A stretch of DNA of 14,144 nt from positions 1 to 14,144 of the forward strand of contig SFNX01000073.1 in the NCBI GenBank assembly GCA_004552595.1, in the 5' to 3' direction. Shown in pieces: positions 1-8,416 of the stretch. The notes below the pieces were generated by a model. It did not search any database, was not told where the DNA came from, and saw only the letters and a program-made list of their open reading frames with translations. A program made the position numbers and the translations under genes. Position 1 is the first letter of the stretch; each line of letters opens with the position of its first letter. Origin of the DNA: Lachnospiraceae bacterium. Lineage in GTDB: Bacteria; Bacillota; Clostridia; Lachnospirales; Lachnospiraceae.

Positions 1-111
1 ATACTTGAGAAGATGAGAAATAACGGACCGGTTACGGATTATATGCTTAAGACCGTAAGGGAGAATACACACATAGGTTCGCTCATCAACTGGGTTAAGA
101 GCTTCAGATAA
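1..111 (+). CDS. C-terminal end of an unidentified protein (partial)
   Basis: An open frame enters from the left edge and runs 36 codons to a TAA at 109-111. The visible tail ends in HIGSLINWVKSFR and is mildly basic. A clear intrinsic terminator follows 27 bases later, which supports a real gene end here. I do not recognise the family from so short a tail and assign no function. The reading frame is the only one of the plus-strand frames here that ends cleanly just ahead of the terminator. Confidence 0.6.
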   Translation: MLEKMRNNGPVTDYMLKTVRENTHIGSLINWVKSFR

Positions 112-138
112 TGGGAGATGATTAATTTGTGTGTTAAG

Positions 139-167
139 GCCTGCATTACAGAATGCAGGCTTTTTTT
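139..167 (+). terminator. Intrinsic terminator after the first partial gene
   Basis: A perfect 9-bp stem (GCCTGCATT at 139-147, AATGCAGGC at 152-160) with a 4-base loop is followed at once by seven T residues (161-167). It separates the upstream gene from the MATE gene that starts at 193. Confidence 0.9.
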
Positions 168-192
168 AAAGAAATAAATTTGGAGAAAGATT

Positions 193-1569
193 ATGAGAAA
201 ATTAATAGGAGATAAAGCATTTTATAAAAAAGTATTTGCGGTAGCAATTCCGATAATGCTTCAGAACGGAATATCCAATTTCGTGAATTTACTTGATAAC
301 ATAATGGTTGGACGACTCGGAACAGAACAGATGAGTGGTGTTTCAATCGTTAACCAGCTGATTTTTATATTCTTCTTATGCCTTTTTGGGGCAGTTGGCG
401 GAATAGGAATTTTCACAGCCCAGTATGCAGGGCAGAAGAATGATGAGGGAATAAGGCAGACATTCAGATTCAAGCTGTTTCTTGGATTTATTATACTTGC
501 ATTATTCTGTGCGATTTTCATATTAAAGGACACAGAGCTTATTTCACTCTACCTTCATGAGGGAAGTAAGGAGGGCGATTTGGCGCTTACCTTATCGTGT
601 GGAAAGCAGTACATGGCGGTAATGCTTATTGGGCTTATTCCTGTAATACTTGAACAGGTATATTCATCGACAATGAGAGAGTGCGGCGAAACGGTTGTAC
701 CGATGATTGCAAGTGTTGTTGCGGTGTTTGTGAATCTGTTCTTTAATTATGTACTTATTTTTGGTAACTTTGGAGCACCGGCCCTAGGTATAGTTGGTGC
801 GGCAGTCGCAACGAATATATCGCGATTTTTACAGGCCGGAATAGTTGTGATTTATACGCACACGCATGCTAATAAATTTGGTTATATTACGGGAATGTAC
901 AAGTCGGTTAAGGTTCCGTTTGACCTTATTAAGAAGATGATGTTCATGGCGACGCCTCTTATATTAAATGAGACTTTGTGGGCAGCAGGAATCGCGGTTC
1001 AGACACAGATTTACTCTGCAAGAGGGCTTTCTGTAGTTGCAGGACTTAACATTAACTCAACAATTTACAATGTTTTCAACATTGCATTTATTGCAATGGG
1101 TGATGCGGTGGCAATTATTGTCGGACAGCTTCTTGGCGCCGGCAAAAACGAAGAGGCAACAGACACTGCATATAAAATTATTTCGTTTTCGACAGTTATG
1201 TGTATTGGAATAGGTGCGGTATTATATTTCCTTGCACCATTATTCCCTGAGATTTACAATACTACTGATGAGGTTAAGGAAATTGCAGCAGGAATTATCA
1301 GGATATCCGCAATTATGATGCCGGTTAATGGCTTTTTGCACTCAACATACTTCACAATCCGTTCAGGCGGAAAGACAATCATTACGTTTTTATTTGACAG
1401 TGTGTTTTTATGGGTTATTTCGGTTCCGCTTGCATATGTACTTGTATATATGACGGGCATGTCGATATTTGCGGCATTCTTCTTTGTTGAGGCAACAGGA
1501 ATTATTAAGGCGTTTATTGGCTGGCTCATATTAAAGAGTGGTACCTGGAACAATACGATTGTTTCGTGA
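193..1569 (+). CDS. MATE family multidrug/metabolite efflux transporter
   Basis: 458 residues, the normal length for a MATE (MatE, NorM/DinF-like) cation antiporter of the inner membrane. The N-terminus carries the family signature region (FAVAIPIMLQNGISNFVNLLDN, IMVGRLGTEQMSG), and the protein is made of about 12 hydrophobic segments in two homologous halves; the second half begins near residue 240 (PLILNETLWAAGIAVQTQIY). The family exports cationic drugs or metabolites using a Na+ or H+ gradient; the substrate cannot be read from sequence. The ATG at 193 is preceded by GGAGAAAG (182-189). The gene follows the terminator at 139-167, and the TraX-like gene starts only 10 bases after its stop, so the two are probably co-transcribed. 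No clear promoter is visible in the short gap. Confidence 0.93.
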   Translation: MRKLIGDKAFYKKVFAVAIPIMLQNGISNFVNLLDNIMVGRLGTEQMSGVSIVNQLIFIFFLCLFGAVGGIGIFTAQYAGQKNDEGIRQTFRFKLFLGFIILALFCAIFILKDTELISLYLHEGSKEGDLALTLSCGKQYMAVMLIGLIPVILEQVYSSTMRECGETVVPMIASVVAVFVNLFFNYVLIFGNFGAPALGIVGAAVATNISRFLQAGIVVIYTHTHANKFGYITGMYKSVKVPFDLIKKMMFMATPLILNETLWAAGIAVQTQIYSARGLSVVAGLNINSTIYNVFNIAFIAMGDAVAIIVGQLLGAGKNEEATDTAYKIISFSTVMCIGIGAVLYFLAPLFPEIYNTTDEVKEIAAGIIRISAIMMPVNGFLHSTYFTIRSGGKTIITFLFDSVFLWVISVPLAYVLVYMTGMSIFAAFFFVEATGIIKAFIGWLILKSGTWNNTIVS

Positions 1570-1579
1570 GTAAGGATAA

Positions 1580-2395
1580 ATGAAAAAAACTCTTCGTTCT
1601 GACACAATTAAAATACTTGCAATGGTTCTGATGGTTATTGACCACATTGGTCTGGCCATCTTTGAACCGATTTATTTGACGTCAACAGATTACAATACGG
1701 TTGTGACATTTTATTATCTTCGTCTTATCTTCACGGCTTTTGGAAGAGTGGCTTTTCCACTTTTTGCATATCAGCTGATGAGAGGTTTTTTCTACACGAG
1801 GAACAGAATGAAGCATGTGCTGACGCTTCTTGTATTTGCGCTTATTACGGAAGTGCCGTTTGATTTGTTTAACGCTAATGAGATTATAAACTTTACATAT
1901 CAGAATGTATTGTTCACGTTATTACTTGGAACAATTATGATGTGTGCGCTTGATTTGGTGAATGCATCAGATTTATTTAATGATAAGGACGATAAGAAAG
2001 GACGCATATTAGGCTACAGCATTCGGGCATTTATTATTGTGGCTTTTTCATGCGCCGCAGTTATTATCAAGTGTGATTACACGGCAAAGGGAATCATTCT
2101 TATTGCGATATTATATTATGCAAGAAATGAGAAATCAAAGCTTATAACGTTGGCACCGGTTTTGTTCATAGCGGACATTTTCTTTGTTACCTTATTATTA
2201 ACAAGGAGTCTTGATGCGACGATAAACTATTGCGAGATTGAGATATATGCAGTGGTTGCTTTTTTCATAATGTATCTTGATAATGGAGAAAGGAAAGGCG
2301 GAAAGGCTCTTAAATGGATGGGATATGCGTTTTATCCGCTGCATATGCTGGCACTGTACTTTATTTCGCCGCCAATTATACAACATTTTTTGTAG
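1580..2395 (+). CDS. TraX family integral membrane protein
   Basis: 271 residues with about eight hydrophobic segments. The N-terminus matches the TraX family: a short basic start, then a first membrane segment carrying the conserved Asp-His pair (MVIDHIG, D21 and H22), followed by the FGRVAFPLFAYQLMRGF block and ITEVPFDLF. TraX of the F plasmid acetylates pilin, and the fold is related to membrane acyltransferases. Chromosomal Firmicute members have no known pilin partner, so a role in acylating a surface molecule is only an inference. The start has AAGGA at 1572-1576, and the 10-base spacing to the MATE stop suggests one transcript. No conjugation gene is nearby, so this looks like a housekeeping copy rather than part of a transfer module. 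Confidence 0.85.
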   Translation: MKKTLRSDTIKILAMVLMVIDHIGLAIFEPIYLTSTDYNTVVTFYYLRLIFTAFGRVAFPLFAYQLMRGFFYTRNRMKHVLTLLVFALITEVPFDLFNANEIINFTYQNVLFTLLLGTIMMCALDLVNASDLFNDKDDKKGRILGYSIRAFIIVAFSCAAVIIKCDYTAKGIILIAILYYARNEKSKLITLAPVLFIADIFFVTLLLTRSLDATINYCEIEIYAVVAFFIMYLDNGERKGGKALKWMGYAFYPLHMLALYFISPPIIQHFL

Positions 2396-2440
2396 AACAT
2401 TATTTTAAATCATTATATATAGAAAGAACAGGTAACTTTT

Positions 2441-3352
2441 ATGTACGATTTAATTATTATCGGTGCAGGTCCTGCAGGTCTTAGCGCTTCAATATATGCA
2501 AAAAGAGCAATGCTGAATACACTTCTAATCGAGAAGAATTACATGGGCGGAGGGCAAATTGTCAACACATATGAAGTAGACAATTACCCGGGACTTCCAT
2601 CGATTAACGGCTTTGACTTAGGGCTTAAGATGTCAGAGCATGCAGATAAATTCGAGATTGAAAAGGTGTGTACTGATGTGATTTCTCTTGATGTAACAGG
2701 TGATGTCAAGAAAGTCACAACCGATGAAGGCACGTTTGAGGCCAAGGCATTAATTATTGCGACCGGAAATTCGCCTTCTAAATTAAATGTCGATGGAGAA
2801 GAGAGACTTACCGGCATGGGCGTTTCATATTGTGCAACGTGTGATGGGGCATTTTTTAAGAATAAGATTACTGCCGTTGTCGGAGGCGGAGATGTCGCAT
2901 TTGAGGATGCGCTGTTTTTATCAAGAGGCTGTGAGAAGGTGTATCTTATCCACAGGCGTGATGAATTCAGGGCGCAGGCTGTATTAAGAGAAGAGCTTTT
3001 TAGGGCTGACAATATAGAAGTTATTACAGATAATGTTGTAGAAGAGATTAACGGCCATGATAAGGTTGAATCGATTACAATAAAAAACGTCAAATCGGGT
3101 GAATCTAAGACACTCGACGTTAACGGCGTATTCATTGCAGTTGGTAACACTCCGAATGCAGAGTGTATTCCTGATGAAATTGAAACGGACGAAAAAGGAT
3201 ATGTTATCGCTGATGAAACATGTGTTACAAATGTGAAAGGGGTATTTGCGGCCGGCGACATCAGAAGGAAAAAGTTAAGACAGGTAGTTACAGCTGTTGC
3301 CGATGGCGCAAATGCGGTGTATTCAGCCGAGGAATATTTGCGCGGGCAATGA
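2441..3352 (+). CDS. trxB: Thioredoxin-disulfide reductase
   Basis: 303 residues, typical of low-molecular-weight bacterial TrxB, a cytoplasmic FAD/NADPH enzyme that reduces thioredoxin. Domains in order: FAD-binding GAGPAG at 8-13; redox-active CATC at residues 131-134 (SYCATCDG); NADPH-binding GGGDVA at 148-153 and HRRDEFRA at 171-178; and the C-terminal FAD motif FAAGD at 269-273 followed by RQVVTAVADGANA. All catalytic elements are present. HRRDEFRA supports NADPH rather than ferredoxin or a flavin-only donor, as in canonical TrxB. The ribosome binding site is weak (AGGT at 2430-2433). There is no thioredoxin gene beside it. The apt gene lies 96 bases downstream behind its own candidate promoter. 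Confidence 0.95.
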   Translation: MYDLIIIGAGPAGLSASIYAKRAMLNTLLIEKNYMGGGQIVNTYEVDNYPGLPSINGFDLGLKMSEHADKFEIEKVCTDVISLDVTGDVKKVTTDEGTFEAKALIIATGNSPSKLNVDGEERLTGMGVSYCATCDGAFFKNKITAVVGGGDVAFEDALFLSRGCEKVYLIHRRDEFRAQAVLREELFRADNIEVITDNVVEEINGHDKVESITIKNVKSGESKTLDVNGVFIAVGNTPNAECIPDEIETDEKGYVIADETCVTNVKGVFAAGDIRRKKLRQVVTAVADGANAVYSAEEYLRGQ

Positions 3353-3362
3353 GAAAAAATGC

Positions 3363-3390
3363 TTTTCAAATACAAATTTAGTGGTAAAAT
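3363..3390 (+). promoter_or_regulatory. Candidate promoter for apt and purine permease
   Basis: TTTTCA (3363-3368), 16 bases, then TAAAAT (3385-3390), with a TG one base upstream of the -10 (3382-3383), making an extended -10. It lies in the 96-base gap between trxB and apt. No terminator is visible after trxB, so some read-through is possible. Confidence 0.4.
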
Positions 3391-3448
3391 TAGAAATAGA
3401 ATCTAAATCGATTAAGTAGGTACTTTGTATTTTACGAAAGGTAATCAG

Positions 3449-3973
3449 ATGAATGAATTAAAAGATTATGTCAGAACAATTCCTGATTTCCCGGAAGAAG
3501 GGATTATGTTCAGAGATATTACGACAGTACTACAGGATGCAGAAGGATTTGCACTTGCGGTTGATTCAATGCTTGATGCAATCAAAGACGTTGATTTTGA
3601 TGTTTTTGCGTTAGCTGAATCAAGAGGATTCATATTCGGAAGCGCAATGGCGTATAAGCTAAGTAAGCCGATTGCTCTTGTCAGAAAAAAAGGCAAGCTC
3701 CCGTGTGAGACGATTGAGCAGGAATATGAGCTTGAGTACGGAACTGCAACACTTGAGATGCATACTGACTCGATTAAGAAGGGACAAAGAGTTGTCGTAG
3801 TTGATGATCTTATTGCTACAGGTGGCACACTTAAGGCAACGTGCGAGCTTGTTGAAAAGCTTGGCGGTGAGGTTGTATCTATAGTAGCACTTATGGAGCT
3901 TTGCGGACTTGAAGGAAGAAAGAAGCTTGATGGCTACAGAGTTGATACAGTACTTAAGTACGAAGGAAAGTAA
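3449..3973 (+). CDS. apt: Adenine phosphoribosyltransferase
   Basis: 174 residues from ATG 3449. It converts adenine and PRPP to AMP in the cytoplasm, the key step of adenine salvage. The type I PRTase PRPP-binding motif VVVVDDLIATGGT spans residues 115-127, with the paired acidic residues D119 and D120. The N-terminal block YVRTIPDFPEEGIMFRDIT and the ESRGFIFG segment are classic Apt signatures. A longer reading from a TTG at 3425 is possible, but the ATG is preferred: GAAAGG at 3436-3441 sits 7 bases before it, and homologues begin at this point. The NCS2 purine permease follows after 33 bases, so uptake and conversion of purine bases are probably co-expressed. Confidence 0.95.
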   Translation: MNELKDYVRTIPDFPEEGIMFRDITTVLQDAEGFALAVDSMLDAIKDVDFDVFALAESRGFIFGSAMAYKLSKPIALVRKKGKLPCETIEQEYELEYGTATLEMHTDSIKKGQRVVVVDDLIATGGTLKATCELVEKLGGEVVSIVALMELCGLEGRKKLDGYRVDTVLKYEGK

Positions 3974-4006
3974 TAATCCGGATTTTTGAAAGTGTGAGAA
4001 GATATT

Positions 4007-5431
4007 ATGGAAAAAATTTTTAAACTCAAGGAAAATGGCACCACTGTAAGGACAGAGATAATCGCCGGTGTTACTACATTTCTGACGATGGCGTATATCA
4101 TTGCTCTTAATCCTAACATTCTTACAGGCTACGGACAGGGTGGACAGGCACTGTGGAACGGTGTATTTTTAGCAACATGTATTGCATCCGCAATAGCAAT
4201 GTTTGCAATGGCATTTCTTGCCAATAAGCCATTTTGCTTAGGACCGGGAATGGGAATTAACAGCTTTTTTGCTGTCGTAGTTGCCAATCTCATTACAATG
4301 GCAGGAATGGACTATGTTACCTCATTCCAGACTGTAATGTGTATTGTATTTATTGAAGGTGTTTTATTTATCGTTCTTTCGCTGTTTAATATCAGGGAAA
4401 AGATTGTCGAAGCAATTCCGCTTGGCGTAAGACTTGGAATTGCACCTGCAATCGGAATGATGCTTATGAATATCGGATTTGGCTCTAACATTTACATTGC
4501 CGATGAGAACTACAATCAGTTCTATGTTATGAGAGATTTCTTTGGTGCTCTAACGGCAGGAAGAGCTAAAGAACTTATGGGCTCTGCATATCCTGTGATG
4601 ATTTTGTCGGTTATTACTCTTTTTGTAGGGTTCTTTACAATAGTAATACTTGCACATAAAGGCGTTAAGGCGGCAGTTATTATCGGAATGTTTGTTGCAT
4701 CAATCGTTTACTGGATTGGACAGTACTTTGCACTTGGTACGAATCCTTTTGCAGCACTTGAAAGCGCAACATTTGTTCCGGCATTTTCAGACATGGCGGC
4801 AACAACACTGTTTAAGCTTAACTTTGCAGGACTTGCCAATCTTGGAGTGTTTACGGTAATTACACTTGTTATTACATTCTGCCTTATCGATATGTTTGAT
4901 ACAATCGGAACACTTGTAGGAACAGCCTCACGTGCCGGAATGCTTGATAAGGACGGCAACATGCCTAATATGAAGGAAGCCCTCCTATCAGATGCAATCG
5001 GAACTGTTACAGGTTCACTTACCGGAACTTCTACAATTACAACATTTATTGAGTCGGCATCAGGAGTTGAGGCAGGCGGAAGAACAGGACTTACAGCACT
5101 TACTACAGGAGTTTTATTTGTCGCATGTATATTCCTGGCACCGGTTGCAGCGATTATCCCGGCAGCAGCTACATCATCAGCACTTGTATATGTCGGAGTG
5201 CTTATGGTTAAGGCGCTTAAATCAATTAACTTTGATGATATTTCAGTAGCGGTTCCTGTCATTCTAATGCTCCTTGCAATGCCTGTTTCATCATCTATCG
5301 GGCATGCAATCGGACTTGGAATGATTTCATATACAATCATCAAGCTCTTACTTGGAAAGGGAAAAGAAGTATCTGTACTTACATACGTTATTTCTGTTCT
5401 ATTCCTGATCAAATTTTTCCTGGTTGTATAA
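4007..5431 (+). CDS. NCS2 family purine permease (AzgA/PbuG-like)
   Basis: 474 residues, highly hydrophobic, with the 14-segment layout of nucleobase:cation symporter-2 proteins. The AzgA/PbuG subgroup is indicated by the N-terminal block RTEIIAGVTTFLTMAYII, the segment CLGPGMGINSFFA (GMGLNAFF-like), and the central DMFDTIGTLVG motif followed by TGTSTITTFIESASGV. Members import adenine, guanine or hypoxanthine with protons. The gene directly follows apt, so adenine or related 6-substituted purines are the most likely cargo, although sequence alone does not fix specificity. A modest GAGAAG (3996-4001) precedes the ATG. Only 52 bases separate it from ilvE and no terminator is visible, so transcription may continue. 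Confidence 0.92.
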   Translation: MEKIFKLKENGTTVRTEIIAGVTTFLTMAYIIALNPNILTGYGQGGQALWNGVFLATCIASAIAMFAMAFLANKPFCLGPGMGINSFFAVVVANLITMAGMDYVTSFQTVMCIVFIEGVLFIVLSLFNIREKIVEAIPLGVRLGIAPAIGMMLMNIGFGSNIYIADENYNQFYVMRDFFGALTAGRAKELMGSAYPVMILSVITLFVGFFTIVILAHKGVKAAVIIGMFVASIVYWIGQYFALGTNPFAALESATFVPAFSDMAATTLFKLNFAGLANLGVFTVITLVITFCLIDMFDTIGTLVGTASRAGMLDKDGNMPNMKEALLSDAIGTVTGSLTGTSTITTFIESASGVEAGGRTGLTALTTGVLFVACIFLAPVAAIIPAAATSSALVYVGVLMVKALKSINFDDISVAVPVILMLLAMPVSSSIGHAIGLGMISYTIIKLLLGKGKEVSVLTYVISVLFLIKFFLVV

Positions 5432-5483
5432 TTGGAACGATGATTATGAATTCAGTAAATAAATAAAAAGGAAGGATAAAACA

Positions 5484-6506
5484 ATGGCAAAAAAAGACAT
5501 TGACTGGGGCTCATTAGGCTTTGGTTATATTGAAACAGATTACAGATATCTTTCATCTTTCAAAGATGGAAAATGGGATGAAGGAGCTCTTATTACAGAT
5601 CCTAACGTTACACTTAATGAGTGTGCATGTGTATTCCAGTATGCTCAGACAGTATTTGAAGGACTTAAGGCTTACACAACAGAGGATGGACGTACAGTTA
5701 CATTCCGTCCTGACTTAAACGCAGAGAGAATTAATCAGTCTGCCGCAAGACTTAAGATGCCTGTTCTTCCGGAGGGAAGATTTATCGAGGCAGTTAAGAT
5801 GGTTGTAAAGGCTAATGAAGACTTTGTACCACCTTTTGGAAGCGGAGCATCGTTATATGTTCGTCCATACATAATGGGTACAAATGCAGTTATCGGTGTT
5901 AAGCCGGCTGATGAATATCAGTTCAGAATTCTTGTTACTCCTGTAGGTCCTTACTTCAAGGGCGGCGCTAAGCCACTTACAATCAGAGTATCAGACTATG
6001 ACAGAGCAGCGCCTAACGGAACAGGACATATCAAGGCAGGACTTAACTACGCAATGAGCTTATATGCAATCGTTGATGCTCATGAGCAGGGATTCGCAGA
6101 GAATATGTACCTTGATTCTGCTACACGCACAAAGGTTGAAGAAACAGGCGGAGCTAACTTCATCTTTGTTACAAGAGATGGCAAGGTAGTAACTCCTAAG
6201 TCAAATACAATCTTACCTTCAATCACACGCCGTTCACTTATTCATGTTGCTAAGGAATACTTAGGACTTGAAGCAGAAGAGAGAGAAATCACTCTTGAAG
6301 AAGTTAAGGATATGGCCGAGTGCGGACTTTGTGGTACAGCAGCAGTTATCTCACCGGTAGGCAAGATTAACGACCACGGCAAGGAAATCTGCTTCCCATC
6401 AGGTATGGACGAAATGGGACCTATCACCAAGAAGCTTTATGACACACTCACAGGAATCCAGATGGGCAAGATTAAAGCTCCGGAAGGATGGATTGTTGAA
6501 ATCTAA
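5484..6506 (+). CDS. ilvE: Branched-chain amino acid aminotransferase
   Basis: 340 residues, a class IV (D-amino-acid-transaminase fold) PLP enzyme of the longer BCAT subgroup that resembles eukaryotic mitochondrial/cytosolic enzymes (LNECACVFQYAQTVFEGLKAY, then RPYIMGT). It interconverts leucine, isoleucine and valine with their 2-keto acids. The PLP lysine is K184 in HIKAGLNYA, and the acidic pair E219/E220 in the EETGGANF block includes the likely partner of the PLP ring nitrogen. The C-terminal GTAAVISPVG segment contributes phosphate and substrate contacts. The start has a very strong AAGGAAGGA (5468-5476) at a 7-base spacing, which fits a highly expressed gene. No T-box leader is visible in the 52-base upstream gap. 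A strong terminator follows at 6548-6585. Confidence 0.95.
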   Translation: MAKKDIDWGSLGFGYIETDYRYLSSFKDGKWDEGALITDPNVTLNECACVFQYAQTVFEGLKAYTTEDGRTVTFRPDLNAERINQSAARLKMPVLPEGRFIEAVKMVVKANEDFVPPFGSGASLYVRPYIMGTNAVIGVKPADEYQFRILVTPVGPYFKGGAKPLTIRVSDYDRAAPNGTGHIKAGLNYAMSLYAIVDAHEQGFAENMYLDSATRTKVEETGGANFIFVTRDGKVVTPKSNTILPSITRRSLIHVAKEYLGLEAEEREITLEEVKDMAECGLCGTAAVISPVGKINDHGKEICFPSGMDEMGPITKKLYDTLTGIQMGKIKAPEGWIVEI

Positions 6507-6547
6507 GCTCTGTTGAAGGTTGGATTCATATAGGAAACGCTTATATT

Positions 6548-6585
6548 ATGCGGCAATGATTACAGAAATTATTGCCGCATTTTTT
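6548..6585 (+). terminator. Intrinsic terminator after ilvE
   Basis: A perfect 10-bp stem (ATGCGGCAAT at 6548-6557, ATTGCCGCAT at 6571-6580) can extend by four further pairs including one G-U, leaving a 5-base loop, and is followed by a six-T run (6580-6585). It closes the same-strand gene run before the polymerase gene. Confidence 0.92.
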
Positions 6586-6621
6586 GTCATTTAGCATGGG
6601 TTTCGCTGGTTTTTAACACGC

Positions 6622-6653
6622 TATCATGAAGGTTTTGATGATAAGCATATCAT
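6622..6653. repeat. TATCAT / ATGATA / TATCAT inverted repeat cluster
   Basis: TATCAT (6622-6627), ATGATA (6638-6643) and TATCAT (6648-6653) lie 35-66 bases before the polymerase start. The middle copy can pair with either neighbour; the right pair is a 16-base palindrome with an AGCA centre. It could be a repressor operator or a switching leader hairpin. It does not match the clostridial/Bacillus LexA box (GAAC-N4-GTTC). Confidence 0.45.
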
Positions 6654-6687
6654 AGTAAATAAAGTGCAATAGATTTGGAATTATTAT

Positions 6688-8160
6688 ATGAAACAATATA
6701 TTGCGATAGATTTAAAATCATTTTATGCGTCGGTTGAGTGCGTTGAGAGAGGGCTCGACCCGTTAAGAACGAGGCTTGTTGTCGCAGATGAATCAAGAAC
6801 CTCTAAGACAATTTGCCTTGCTGTTTCGCCTGCATTAAAGGCGTATGGGATTCCCGGAAGAGCTCGTCTTTTTGAAGTAAATAAAAAGGCAGCTGATGCA
6901 GGAGTCGACTTTATAGTTGCAAAGCCGAGAATGGCACTTTACATGGAATATTCCACAAGAATTTATGATATATACCTTAAATATGTATCAAAGGAAGACA
7001 TGCATGTGTACTCGGTTGACGAAGTGTTTATTGACATTACAAGCTATCTTCATGCGTATAACAAAACCGCTGAGGAGATGGCAATTACAATGATAAATGA
7101 TGTCCTTGATACTACGGGAATTACGGCAACTGCCGGAATCGGTACGAATATGTATCTTGCCAAAATCGCCATGGACATTGTTGCAAAACATGCGATGCCT
7201 GACGAAAACGGAGTAAGAATGGCCAGTCTTGATGAGATGAGCTATCGAAGGCTTTTATGGGATCATCAGCCTCTGTCGGATTTCTGGCGTATTGGTAAGG
7301 GAATCCAGAAAAGGCTTGCTTCAGTCGGAATATATACGATGGGAGAGGTTGCGCTTTGTGCACTTGGAAAGGAAACAGACTTTTACAACAAAGCACTTTT
7401 ACATAAGCTTTTGGGTGTCAATGCGGAGCTACTTATTGACCATGCCTTTGGCTATGAACCGTGTACAATTGAGCATGTTAAAAATTACAGACCTCAGTCA
7501 AATTCGCTTAGTTTAGGACAGGTGCTCAAAAGACCGTACGAATACGAAGAGACAAGATTGATTGTCAAGGAAATGTCTGAGCTTTTGTCGCTTGCCCTTG
7601 TAAATAAGTCTGTGATGACTAAGCAGCTTGTGCTAACTATCGGATATGATATCGAAAATCTGACGGATGCACAAAGAGCGTATGAATACAAGGGAGAAGT
7701 AAATATTGACCGATACGGTCGAAAGGTCCCGAAGCACGCTCACGGTACGAAAAATCTCAATAATTACACATCTTCAAGCGTTACAATCACTGAAGCCATG
7801 GTGGAACTGTTTGATAGAATATATAATCCAATGCTTTTATCAAGAAGAATTACTGTTGTTGCAGCCGGAGTGGTTCCGGAAGCAGAAGCTAAGGAGAAAG
7901 ACCGCTATGTGCAGATGGATTTATTTAAAGACTTCGGCGTTACGAGTGAGGAGGATTCATCGGTCGATAGTGTTAGAACAAATAATACGAAAAGACTGAA
8001 CCCGATAAGCGAGAACGAAGAGCGCCAGAGGAAGGTTCAGCAGGCTGCGCTTAAGATTAAGGATAAATATGGTAAAAATGCCATTCTTAAAGGAATGAAT
8101 CTTCAGGATGGCGGCACGACAATAGAGCGAAACGCACAAATTGGTGGTCATAAGGCATAA
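6688..8160 (+). CDS. Y-family translesion DNA polymerase (UmuC/YqjW-like)
   Basis: 490 residues, longer than DinB and in the range of Gram-positive UmuC/YqjW/UvrX-type lesion-bypass polymerases. The catalytic acids are present: D8 in AIDLKSFYASVE, and D111/E112 in YSVDEVFID. The palm and helix-hairpin-helix parts follow (AGIGTNMYLAKIAMD; then FWRIGKGIQKRLASVGIYTMGEVA), and the little-finger domain spans roughly residues 255-400. A sliding-clamp binding motif QMDLF sits at 409-413. The C-terminal tail (about 445-490) is typical of the Firmicute subgroup. The ribosome binding site is weak. No LexA box is visible upstream. In related genomes a small DRAAQFAPF (YolD-like) gene usually follows directly; here the stop is followed by a remnant island, and such a gene occurs at 13004 instead. 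Confidence 0.93.
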   Translation: MKQYIAIDLKSFYASVECVERGLDPLRTRLVVADESRTSKTICLAVSPALKAYGIPGRARLFEVNKKAADAGVDFIVAKPRMALYMEYSTRIYDIYLKYVSKEDMHVYSVDEVFIDITSYLHAYNKTAEEMAITMINDVLDTTGITATAGIGTNMYLAKIAMDIVAKHAMPDENGVRMASLDEMSYRRLLWDHQPLSDFWRIGKGIQKRLASVGIYTMGEVALCALGKETDFYNKALLHKLLGVNAELLIDHAFGYEPCTIEHVKNYRPQSNSLSLGQVLKRPYEYEETRLIVKEMSELLSLALVNKSVMTKQLVLTIGYDIENLTDAQRAYEYKGEVNIDRYGRKVPKHAHGTKNLNNYTSSSVTITEAMVELFDRIYNPMLLSRRITVVAAGVVPEAEAKEKDRYVQMDLFKDFGVTSEEDSSVDSVRTNNTKRLNPISENEERQRKVQQAALKIKDKYGKNAILKGMNLQDGGTTIERNAQIGGHKA

Positions 8161-8169
8161 TGGTATTAT

Positions 8170-8356
8170 TATCCATGTGGAAGAAATCTATTATTTCCTG
8201 TAGCTTCCTTGTGAAGTCGTCTGTGGCTTCATGTTTTGAGACCATCTTAAGGAATTTCTTTAATTCGGGAGTGATATCTCCGACTGTTCCTTTGGCTTTT
8301 ATGAACACCTTTGTCATACCATCTTCAAGCTTAAGGTTTGGTTCATCGTAACATAA
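8170..8356 (-). pseudogene. Remnant resembling the middle of an Rpn / PD-(D/E)XK transposase-family gene
   Basis: On the minus strand an open frame runs from 8410 to 8087. The segment from about 8353 to 8177 reads CYDEPNLKLEDG, TKVFIKAKGT, ITPELKKFLKMV and TRKLQEIIDFF. This looks like the conserved region after the nuclease core of Rpn-type (YhgA/PDDEXK transposase family) proteins, where an aspartate-glycine and a K(I/V)F(L/I)NAKG block precede ELKxFLxY. The catalytic N-terminal half and the C-terminus are both absent, and the first 19 codons overlap a likely small-RNA promoter rather than family sequence. The lower end overlaps the polymerase gene only by chance. I judge it a decayed fragment without function. 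Family recognition is from memory of motif patterns and is moderately sure. Confidence 0.55.
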
Positions 8357-8381
8357 AACTAAATCAATAATAAAAAGAGTA

Positions 8382-8410
8382 TTTACAACAGCAGACTCAA
8401 ATGTTATCAT
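8382..8410 (+). promoter_or_regulatory. Promoter for the convergent small RNA
   Basis: TTTACA (8382-8387), 17 bases, TATCAT (8405-8410), with TG one base before the -10 (8402-8403). The two hexamers each match consensus at five of six bases, and the extended -10 strengthens the call. Predicted start of transcription is near 8417. The -10 sits in a 9-bp inverted repeat (ACTCAAATG at 8395-8403, CATTTGAGT at 8408-8416) that could be an operator. Confidence 0.6.
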
Positions 8411-8416
8411 TTGAGT

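Noticed and set aside
2584..3375. A 263-codon minus-strand frame over trxB
   Set aside because: It is antisense to a gene with every TrxB motif and shows no domain of its own; similar antisense frames over apt and the permease were left out for the same reason.
3425..3448. A longer apt reading from a TTG start
   Set aside because: The ATG at 3449 has a well placed GAAAGG and matches the normal N-terminus of the family.
8160..8351. A 63-codon plus-strand frame starting in a TAATG overlap with the polymerase stop
   Set aside because: Its sequence is the complement of the Rpn-like remnant and has no recognisable protein features. The overlap may be a relic of the lost partner gene start, but the frame itself is not a gene.
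8087..8410. A full 107-codon minus-strand gene
   Set aside because: Only the central part resembles a known family. The first codons fall in a good plus-strand promoter and inverted repeat, and the end runs into the polymerase coding region, so it is reported as a remnant only.
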